The translations under genes were made by a program, and so were the position numbers. A DNA stretch of 64,000 bases from Amycolatopsis aidingensis (GTDB taxonomy: Bacteria; Actinomycetota; Actinomycetes; Mycobacteriales; Pseudonocardiaceae): the NCBI RefSeq assembly GCF_018885265.1, contig NZ_CP076538.1:62001-126000 (forward strand), in the 5' to 3' direction. Under the pieces are notes generated by a model. That model had not been told where the DNA came from, searched no databases, and saw only the letters and a list, made by a program, of their open reading frames with translations. Below are positions 1 to 6,093 of the stretch, in pieces. How positions within the stretch are numbered: the first letter of the stretch is position 1; the number at the start of each line of letters is the position of its first letter.

Positions 1-1
1 C

Positions 2-250
2 GAGCGCGCGGGTGCCGAGCTGCGGGCCGCGGGGGAGCGCGTGGGCCCGGCGGAGCAGGGGGACGTGCGGGCCCTGCTCACCGCGCAGGAGCTGCAGGTG
101 GTCCGGCTGGCCGCGGGCGGGCTGAGCAACCGGGACATCGGCGCCCAGCTGTTCCTCAGCCCGCGCACCGTCGGGTACCACCTCTACAAGGCCTACCCGA
201 AGTTGGGCGTGTCCTCCCGGAACGAGCTCGCCCGGCTGGAGCTGCGTTAA
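2..250 (+). CDS. C-terminal part of a LuxR-type transcriptional regulator (5' truncated by window)
   Basis: The reading frame is open from the window edge to a TAA at 248-250, so only the last 82 residues are visible. They contain a complete LuxR/GerE helix-turn-helix: LTAQELQVVRLAAGGLSNRDI, then SPRTVGYHLYKAYPKLGV, the recognition-helix region. The preceding ERAGAELRAAGER stretch resembles the linker before the HTH in large LAL-type ATPase regulators, so the whole protein is probably a long LuxR regulator; this is inference because the N-terminus is absent. It ends 10 nt before the NLR-like gene and is co-directional, so the two could share a transcript. Confidence 0.85.
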   Translation, partial: ERAGAELRAAGERVGPAEQGDVRALLTAQELQVVRLAAGGLSNRDIGAQLFLSPRTVGYHLYKAYPKLGVSSRNELARLELR

Positions 251-260
251 CCTCGGCTGG

Positions 261-2315
261 GTGCACAACGAGTTCGGCGGCGACGCGGACAACGTGATCC
301 AGGGCCGGGACATCTACGGCGGGGTGCACTTCCACCAGGCCCGCGGTCGCCTGGGCGGCCGGTGCCAGGTACCGCCTGCCCCGCCGCACTACACCGACAA
401 CGAGCGCCCGCTGGCCGAACTGGACGCCTGGCTGAGCGCGGCCGGGGAGGGGCCCAGGGTGGCGATCCTGCGCGGGCCGCCGGGCTGCGGCACCACCACA
501 CTCGCCGGCTACTGGGTGCACCAGCATGAGGCGGACTACCCGGAAGGGCACTTCTTCGTCCGGCTCGGCACTGGCCCGGACGAGGCCGAGCAGGAACGGC
601 CCGCGCTGGCCGAACTGCTGCTCGCCGCCGGTCACCACCCGGACGAGATCCCGGCCAGCCTGGAGGGGCGCGCCGCGCTGTGGCGGTCCTGGAGCAGCGG
701 CAAGCGGATCGCGCTGGTGATCGACGACGCGCTCACCGCGGGCCAGGTGCGGGCGCTGCTGCCGGGCGCGGGCACGTCGGCGGTGCTGGTCACCGAGGCC
801 GGGCGGGTGGCGAGCCTGCGGGCGTGGGCCAGCGCGACCACGGTGGACATCGCGCCGATGGCCGACGACGCCGCGCGGCTGCTGCTGGACCGGCTGGTCG
901 GCGCGGACCGGCTGGCGGCCGAGCCCGACGCGGTCGCCGAGCTGATCGAGCTGTGCGCGGGCTCCACCGTCGCGCTGTGTGTGGTGGGCTCGCTGCTGAC
1001 CGAGTTCCCGGACCGGCCGGTGGCCCGGCTGGCCCGCAGGCTGGCCAGGCAGGAACGCACCCTGCACGAGCTGTCCAGGGACGAGGACCTTTCCGTCACG
1101 GTCGTTTTCGATGCCGCCTACCACCGGCAGTCCCCACTGGCGCAGCGTTGCTACCAGGCGCTGGGCGTGCACCCCGGCAGCGGGGACGTGAGCGCGGACG
1201 CGGTGGCGGTGGCGCTCGGCGCGGACGCCGAGGACGTCGAGGACGCGCTGCAGGACTTGCTGCGGGCCAGGTTGATCCAGGAGACCGGACCGGAGCGGTA
1301 CCTCAGCTCCGGCCTGATCCGCAGGCACGCGGTGGCCAAGGCGGGGGAACACGGCACCGGCCTGCGGCGGCACCTGCTGGCCTACTACTGGGCCCGCGCC
1401 CTGGCCGCGGACGCGTTGCTGCTGCCGCACCGGGGCTGGCGGCAGCGGATCTGGCCGGAGCTGACCGTTCCCGAGGACGGCAGTGCGCGGCAGGCAAGGG
1501 ACTGGCTGGAGGCCGAGCGGATCAACCTGCGCGAGGCGGTGACCCTGGCCTACGAGCTCGGCGAGTTCACCAGGGCCTGTCAGCTGTGTCTTGCCCTGTG
1601 GCCACTGCACGACCAGGGCAAGTACGCGCACGATATGGCGGCGACCAACCGGATCGGGGAGCTGGCGGCCGTCGAGCTCGGCGACTGGCTGGCCGCGGCC
1701 GTGCTGACGATGCAGCACGGTTTCGCTCACCGCGAGCTCGGCGATCCGGAACGGGCCGGGCAGCTGTTCGAGACCGCGCTGGGCTACGCCGAGCGGGCCG
1801 GGTCGCTGGAGGCGCAGGCCTCGGTGGTGGAGTCGCATGGCCTGGTGCGGCTGGACCAGGACCTGCTGCCCGAAGCCGCGGACCTGCTGCGCCGCAACCT
1901 CGCGCTGGCCGAGGAGCTTGCGGTGCCGAGGCGGCTCGCGCTGGCCCGGCTGCATTTGGCCAAGGTGGAGCCGCCGGAGGTCGCGCTGCCGTTGCTGGAG
2001 CTGTCCCGCGCCGAACTGGCCGCCGAGCCGTACAACCTGGTCAAGGTGGACCTGTGGCGGGGAAAGCAACTGCTGCGGGCAGGCAGGCTCGCCGAGGCCG
2101 CTGAGCTGCTGGCCGAGGCGGCCGCGACGGCGAACACCGGCAACTGGCACGCCGAGCGGGCGCAGCTGTGCGAGGCGCTGGCCGAGCTGGCCCTGGCCAG
2201 GGACGAACCCGAGGTCGCCCGGTCCTACCTGCGGGACGCGCTGGCCATTTACCGGCTCCGCGAGTTCACCCACCGCGGGCTGGCGGTGCAGGCCCGGCTG
2301 GATGAGCTCGGCTGA
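261..2315 (+). CDS. NLR-like NB-ARC/TPR ATPase with N-terminal amyloid-signalling-like motif
   Basis: A 684-residue protein with a GTG start 10 nt after the previous stop. Residues 10-25 (DNVIQGRDIYGGVHFH) form a short Gly/Asn/Gln/His beta-prone motif of the kind described as bacterial amyloid signalling sequences at the N-terminus of NLR proteins. An NB-ARC-like NTPase region follows: P-loop at 71-81 (RGPPGCGTTTL), Walker-B-like ALVIDD at 151-156, and winged-helix-like sequence to about residue 370. The C-terminal half is helical and TPR-like (repeated ALxLA, LFETALGYAERAG). The P-loop has Thr78 where a Lys is expected, so nucleotide hydrolysis may be lost or altered. The same motif recurs at the C-terminus of the small protein at 3941-4297, suggesting a receptor/effector pair. 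An AfsR-like regulator is the alternative, but no DNA-binding domain is visible. Confidence 0.8.
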   Translation: MHNEFGGDADNVIQGRDIYGGVHFHQARGRLGGRCQVPPAPPHYTDNERPLAELDAWLSAAGEGPRVAILRGPPGCGTTTLAGYWVHQHEADYPEGHFFVRLGTGPDEAEQERPALAELLLAAGHHPDEIPASLEGRAALWRSWSSGKRIALVIDDALTAGQVRALLPGAGTSAVLVTEAGRVASLRAWASATTVDIAPMADDAARLLLDRLVGADRLAAEPDAVAELIELCAGSTVALCVVGSLLTEFPDRPVARLARRLARQERTLHELSRDEDLSVTVVFDAAYHRQSPLAQRCYQALGVHPGSGDVSADAVAVALGADAEDVEDALQDLLRARLIQETGPERYLSSGLIRRHAVAKAGEHGTGLRRHLLAYYWARALAADALLLPHRGWRQRIWPELTVPEDGSARQARDWLEAERINLREAVTLAYELGEFTRACQLCLALWPLHDQGKYAHDMAATNRIGELAAVELGDWLAAAVLTMQHGFAHRELGDPERAGQLFETALGYAERAGSLEAQASVVESHGLVRLDQDLLPEAADLLRRNLALAEELAVPRRLALARLHLAKVEPPEVALPLLELSRAELAAEPYNLVKVDLWRGKQLLRAGRLAEAAELLAEAAATANTGNWHAERAQLCEALAELALARDEPEVARSYLRDALAIYRLREFTHRGLAVQARLDELG

Positions 2316-3984
2316 GCCGCGCCGAGTACTCCCGCCCCGCCACCCGCAGGCTCAGCCGTTCCGGCAGTTCGGCGAGCGAGCGTCCCGCCGCCAGCCAGGC
2401 GTACAGCACCGAGGCGAACAGTGCGGCCCGCCCGGTCACCTCGGTCAGCCGTACCGGCGAGCAGGCGGCGCCGCCCACCAGCCAGTCGCGCTCCCCGGCT
2501 GGGGCCATGGCGAGCGCGCAGCCGGGCAGCGCGGCCAGGGTGCCCTTGATCCACTCGGCCGCCTCCGCGGAACCCTCGTGCACGAGCACATCGGCCAGGT
2601 CGAGCAGCCGGGTGTTCGGCTCGCTGGTACTCACCACCAGATGGGCGTCCGCGGGTGCGTGCGCCGGTTCGGCCAGCGCCTCGGCGGGGTAGCGGCGCAC
2701 GGTGGCGGTCAGGCCGCCCGCGCCGTCCGGGCGCGGTTCCGCCCGGACCAGTTGCGCCCCCGGTTCCGGCGGGGTGACCTCGGGTACCGGCAGCGCCGTG
2801 AGGTCCGGGCCGTCCGCCGGTTCCGGCAGGTCCAGCAGCCGGTAGATGGTCCGGCGCAGCACCGGCACCGAGGCCCCTGGCAGCGCGGTGGTCCGTTCGG
2901 TGATCGGGGCGTGGCACGCGGGGTCGTGCGCCGCGATCGTTTGCTCGATCTGGGTGCGCGGGTCCGCGCCCAGCCGGGGTGCCGTGGCCAGCAGCTGCCC
3001 GATCGGCGAGGCCGGGTCCACGGTGTGCTCGGGGGCGGCCGCCAGCAGTACCGGGGTGCCCAGCGCCGCCGAGTAGAAGGTGACCGAACCGTGGTCGCCG
3101 ATGGTGAGGTCGGCCGCGACCAGCGCGGGCCGCCACAGGTCCTCCTGCGCCAGCACCAGCACGCCCGCGCGGGCGCAGGCCTCGGTCCACAGCCGGACCT
3201 GCCACGGCGAGTGGCCCGCGTGGATGTTCGGGTGCAGGGCGAGCGCGAGCCGGTAGTCGTCCAGCGGCAGCCGGGCGGCGAGCTCGCGGGCCAGCATCGG
3301 CTTGCTGCCGTACAGGGAGGGTTCGGCCCAGGTAGAGCTGAGCACGATCAGCCGCTGGCCGGGGGCGACGCCGAGGGCCTGCCGGTAGGTCTCGCGCAGC
3401 GGCAGGCTGGCCAGCATCCGGTCGAAACAGGGATCACCCGCCACCAGGGCCGCGTCCACCGCTTCCGGGCAGGCCGCGCGCAACCGCTCGAGTTGTTCGG
3501 GGTGGGAGAGAATGATGACCGAAGGAACGAGGCGACCTTCGTGCATGAGCCACGGCCTCGAGAGCCCGAAGACCGATTTTCGATTTTCGATTTTCGATTT
3601 TAAGTATTTATTGTACCCTATTCCGTGGGGAAGGACCATGAGCGGGGCGGGGATTCGGTGCAGTTCGCCGCCGTAGCTCGCGGCGATCGCCAGGTCGGCT
3701 CCGACCGTCAGCGCCCTTTCCCACGGCAGTTCGACGATTCCGTTGCGGTTCAGGAATTCCGTGGTGCCGGCGTCGAGCTCACTGGACCCGGTGCGGGTGA
3801 AGACGACCTGCACCCGCGGGTCGCAGGCCACGATCGGCAGCACATCGAGCAGCCGGGTGGCCGCGGTGACGTTGTGCACCACCGCGAGAATCGTGCGCCT
3901 GGTCGCGACGGTGCGCCATTCCGGACCCGGAAACAGGTGGTCAGAAACGGATGTCGCCGTGGAAGTCCCGTCCCTGGATGACAT
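2266..3984 (-). CDS. CDP-glycerol glycerophosphotransferase-like / GT-B-type protein containing a 7-nt repeat tract
   Basis: About 572 residues with two Rossmann-like halves: RRTILAVVHNVTAATRLLDV near the N-terminus, LMVLPHGIGYN, and a second half with LIVLSSTWAEPS, LALHPNIH, DLTIGDHGSVTFYSAALGTPVLLA. The last motif resembles the nucleotide-binding GDHGSV/SD.SS region of CDP-glycerol glycerophosphotransferases. Substrate unknown. The start is uncertain: ATG at 3984 lies inside the 3' end of the upstream small gene, while GTG at 3882 is the next option. The 3' end overlaps the convergent NLR gene by 50 bp. An AT-rich patch at 3574-3625 encodes YNKYLKSKIENRKSVFGL. It holds four heptamer copies and a rare TTA leucine codon, unlike the GC-rich rest of the gene. 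Confidence 0.65.
   Translation of the reverse strand: MSSRDGTSTATSVSDHLFPGPEWRTVATRRTILAVVHNVTAATRLLDVLPIVACDPRVQVVFTRTGSSELDAGTTEFLNRNGIVELPWERALTVGADLAIAASYGGELHRIPAPLMVLPHGIGYNKYLKSKIENRKSVFGLSRPWLMHEGRLVPSVIILSHPEQLERLRAACPEAVDAALVAGDPCFDRMLASLPLRETYRQALGVAPGQRLIVLSSTWAEPSLYGSKPMLARELAARLPLDDYRLALALHPNIHAGHSPWQVRLWTEACARAGVLVLAQEDLWRPALVAADLTIGDHGSVTFYSAALGTPVLLAAAPEHTVDPASPIGQLLATAPRLGADPRTQIEQTIAAHDPACHAPITERTTALPGASVPVLRRTIYRLLDLPEPADGPDLTALPVPEVTPPEPGAQLVRAEPRPDGAGGLTATVRRYPAEALAEPAHAPADAHLVVSTSEPNTRLLDLADVLVHEGSAEAAEWIKGTLAALPGCALAMAPAGERDWLVGGAACSPVRLTEVTGRAALFASVLYAWLAAGRSLAELPERLSLRVAGREYSARLSRAHPAGPAPPARGG
3574..3601. repeat. Four tandem copies of heptamer CGATTTT inside a coding region
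   Basis: The + strand reads CGATTTT four times without interruption (3574-3580, 3581-3587, 3588-3594, 3595-3601). On the coding minus strand this is AAAATCG x4. Because the unit is seven bases, gain or loss of one copy shifts the reading frame of the host gene, the usual design of a phase-variation tract. The present copy number leaves the downstream frame open. Confidence 0.9.
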
Positions 3985-4297
3985 TGCCCTGCACGGTTCC
4001 GGAGACCTGGTTGGTGACGCCTTCGTCCTGGGCCTGCTGGCTGACGTTGATGCGGTCCCACTCCGCGCGCAGTGCCGAGGAGAACTCCGGGTCGGCCCGT
4101 TCGGCGGCCTCAAGCCGCTCCGCCAGTGCCTGGATGGGGGCCTGCTCGGTGTCGCCTTCCGGGACTTCGGCCGCGGCCTCCAGCTCGGCCGTGGCCGCCG
4201 GGTCCCCGGCGAACTGGCGCCGGACCAGGTCGTAGAGGCCGGTCGCCGCCTTGCCGGCCAGCGCAGCGGCAATGGAGATCAGGATGGGCTCAACCAC
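3941..4297 (-). CDS. Small helical putative cell-death effector (Bell-like) with C-terminal amyloid-signalling-like motif
   Basis: A 118-residue protein. I chose GTG at 4297 (VVEPILISIAAALAGKAATG) because related small actinobacterial proteins begin with EP followed by a hydrophobic Ala/Gly helix. Residues 1-30 are hydrophobic helix and about 30-90 are acidic/Ala-rich helical, with ALAERLEAAERADPEF. The end (about 98-118) is VSGTVQGNVIQGRDFHGDIRF in two overlapping pieces: VSGTVQGNVIQ and QGRDFHGDIRF. NVIQGRD is identical to the N-terminal motif of the NLR-like protein at 261-2315. This N-terminal effector domain plus C-terminal motif is the arrangement known for Bell-domain effectors and, in fungi, HET-S. 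No catalytic residues are apparent; membrane action is inferred. The CDP-glycerol-like gene follows downstream on the same strand. Confidence 0.72.
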   Translation of the reverse strand: MVEPILISIAAALAGKAATGLYDLVRRQFAGDPAATAELEAAAEVPEGDTEQAPIQALAERLEAAERADPEFSSALRAEWDRINVSQQAQDEGVTNQVSGTVQGNVIQGRDFHGDIRF

Positions 4298-4319
4298 CCC
4301 GCCACGGTAGCAGCGCCCA

Positions 4320-4428
4320 CTGCTGTGAGTGTCCCTATTCACTGCGAAAAATGCAGCGAACACCGTGGCGCGTCAGCGCCTCCGTCTGGGTGGTGGTGGG
4401 AGACGGGTGGGAGGGACACTCACAGCAG
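4320..4428. repeat. 109-bp intergenic element with perfect 16-bp terminal inverted repeats
   Basis: CTGCTGTGAGTGTCCC at 4320-4335 is the exact reverse complement of GGGACACTCACAGCAG at 4413-4428. The interior (about 4373-4412) contains TGGTGGTGGGAGACGGG, which recurs at 17630-17655 upstream of the ABC permease gene. The element lies between the effector gene promoter side and the FKBP stop. It could be a MITE-like or REP-type element, or a large bidirectional terminator. Confidence 0.75.
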
Positions 4429-4438
4429 GAAGCTGGGG

Positions 4439-4813
4439 CTAGCTCACGCTGACCAGGTCGACCACGAAGACGAGGGACTCGTCCGGGCCGATGGCGTCGC
4501 CCGCGCCCTCCTCACCGTAAGCAAGGTGGGAGGGGATGATCAGCTTGCGCCGCCCACCGACGCGCATCCCGGCGATCCCGCGGTCCCAGCCCGCGATGAC
4601 CTGTCCGACACCGAGCTGGAAAGCCAGCGGCTCCCCGCGGCTCCAGGATGAGTCGAACTCCTCGCCGCTGGAGAAGGTGACACCGACGTAGTGCACCTCG
4701 ATGTCCTGGCCGGGCAGGGCCTCGGGGCCCTCGCCTTCGACGAGTTCCTCGACTTCCAGCTCGCCGGGTGCGATGCCCTCGGGGCGGTCGATTTCCGGCT
4801 TCTCCAACGCCAT
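4439..4813 (-). CDS. FKBP-type peptidyl-prolyl cis-trans isomerase
   Basis: A 124-residue single-domain FKBP starting at ATG 4813. The family core is intact: VHYVGVTFSSGEEFDSSW, the active-site run FQLGVGQVIAGWDRGIAGMR, and C-terminal LIIPSHLAYGEEGAGDAIGP with VFVVDLVSV closing the fold. There is no signal peptide, so it should act in the cytoplasm on proline isomerisation during folding. The gene is monocistronic in appearance, reading away from the desaturase gene upstream on the same strand with a 50-bp spacer. Confidence 0.95.
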   Translation of the reverse strand: MALEKPEIDRPEGIAPGELEVEELVEGEGPEALPGQDIEVHYVGVTFSSGEEFDSSWSRGEPLAFQLGVGQVIAGWDRGIAGMRVGGRRKLIIPSHLAYGEEGAGDAIGPDESLVFVVDLVSVS

Positions 4814-4863
4814 GCGGGTATTCCTCCATGCGGGGGTCGGTCGCGGTGCCCCACCGTAACCAA

Positions 4864-5910
4864 TCAGGTCATGGTGGTCCGATCGGCCCCTTTCCGCCGT
4901 AGCGGTGCGCCCGCTCGGTGCAGATGGCCGAGGGCCTCTGCCCAGGAACGTACCAGGCCCGTCTGGTGATAAGGGATACCGAGCTCGGCGCAGTAGGCGC
5001 GCACGATCGGCTGGGCCTTGCGCAGGTGCGGGGTGGGCATATGCGGGAAAAGGTGGTGCTCGATCTGGTAGTTCAGCCCGCCCATGGCGTTGTCCACGAA
5101 CACGCCGCCGCGCACGTTCCTTGAGGTCAGCACCTGCCTGCGCAGGAAGTCGAGCTTCTCGCCCGGCCCGAGCATCGGCATGCCCTTGTGCCCCGGCGCG
5201 AAGATGGATCCCATGTACACACCCCACAGGCACTGGTGCACGGCGAAGAAGGCCAGCGCCTTGGCAGGCGAGAGCACCAGCAGCAGTGCGGCGAGGTACC
5301 CGCCGAAGTGGATGAACAGCAGCGTGCCCTCCAGCAGCGGCCGCCGCACCTTGCGCCGCAGCACCGACCGTACGGCCCCGTAGTGCAGGTTCAGGCCCTC
5401 CAGGGTGAGCAGCGGGAAGAACAGGAACGCCTGCCAGCGCCCGACGAACCGGGCGACGCCCCGGCTGGCCTCGGCCTGCCGGGTGGACCAGACCAGGACG
5501 TCCGGGTCCACATCCGGGTCGTGCTCCTCGTGATTGGGATTGGCGTGGTGCCGGGTGTGGTTGTCCATCCACCGGCCGTAGCTCATCCCGATACCCAGGT
5601 TTCCCACCAGCATGCCGGCGAGTTCGCTCGGCCCGCGGGTGCGGAACACCTGGCGATGCGCGAGATCGTGCGCGACCAGCGCGACCTGGCCGAAGATGAT
5701 CGCGAACCCCGCCGCGAGCGCGAGCTGCCACCAGGAGTCGCCGAGCGCGAGGAAGCCGGCGAGGCCGGCCCCGTACAGGGTGAGGACCAGCCCGATCCGG
5801 ACCAGGTAGTAGCCCGGCCGCCGGTCGAGCAGGCCCGCCCTGGCCACCCGTCGCGACAACTCCGCGTAGTCGCTGCCCGCTCTGGGCCGTACCGCGTCGT
5901 TGATCGTCAT
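4864..5910 (-). CDS. Membrane fatty acid desaturase (acyl-lipid/acyl-CoA type, DesA3-like)
   Basis: A 348-residue integral membrane di-iron enzyme. The three histidine boxes are present: HDLAH at 81-85, HTRHH at 118-122 and QIEHH at 282-286, separated by hydrophobic segments (about 36-78 and 195-225). This arrangement is that of front-end/stearoyl-type membrane desaturases that introduce a cis double bond using O2 and an electron donor. No fused cytochrome b5 or ferredoxin domain is present, so a separate reductase is needed. It starts at ATG 5910 (MTINDAV) and is divergent from the penicillin acylase gene. Confidence 0.92.
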   Translation of the reverse strand: MTINDAVRPRAGSDYAELSRRVARAGLLDRRPGYYLVRIGLVLTLYGAGLAGFLALGDSWWQLALAAGFAIIFGQVALVAHDLAHRQVFRTRGPSELAGMLVGNLGIGMSYGRWMDNHTRHHANPNHEEHDPDVDPDVLVWSTRQAEASRGVARFVGRWQAFLFFPLLTLEGLNLHYGAVRSVLRRKVRRPLLEGTLLFIHFGGYLAALLLVLSPAKALAFFAVHQCLWGVYMGSIFAPGHKGMPMLGPGEKLDFLRRQVLTSRNVRGGVFVDNAMGGLNYQIEHHLFPHMPTPHLRKAQPIVRAYCAELGIPYHQTGLVRSWAEALGHLHRAGAPLRRKGADRTTMT

Positions 5911-6029
5911 GGCGACCAGTGTGTTGAGCTGCGGCTTCGTCGGGAATCATGCCGGCACCCCGGTCCGTCCGGGGGCTGGCCCCACCGGGTCGTCGAGTAG
6001 CCCGATCCAGCGAGAAAACACGAATAGTC

Positions 6030-6059
6030 TTCACAAATTGTCGTACTCGCCGGTAGTGT
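6030..6059 (+). promoter_or_regulatory. Candidate sigma-70-type promoter for the penicillin-acylase gene
   Basis: TTCACA at 6030-6035 and TAGTGT at 6054-6059 are spaced by 18 bp, about 35 nt before the ATG at 6094. A GAGAGGAG ribosome-binding site follows. The region is AT-richer than its surroundings. Inferred by eye. Confidence 0.4.
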
Positions 6060-6093
6060 GCGCCCGGTCACACCCCTGCGAGAGGAGCGGCGG

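Noticed and set aside
680..2104. Second + strand frame of 474 codons within the NLR-like gene
   Set aside because: Shadow frame, Gly/Arg/Ala only.
156..2273. Long minus-strand open frame (705 codons) antisense to the NLR-like gene
   Set aside because: Its translation is Arg/Gln/Pro-rich without domain motifs, typical of antisense frames in GC-rich DNA; the + strand protein has clear domains.
2249..3205. Alternative minus-strand frame of 318 codons in the CDP-glycerol-like gene region
   Set aside because: Gly/Arg/Pro-rich shadow of the better supported frame at 2266-3984.
3985..4272. Upstream extension of the CDP-glycerol-like frame
   Set aside because: These codons are out of frame with, and overlap, the 118-residue effector gene, and the translation is Arg/Ser/Pro-rich noise.
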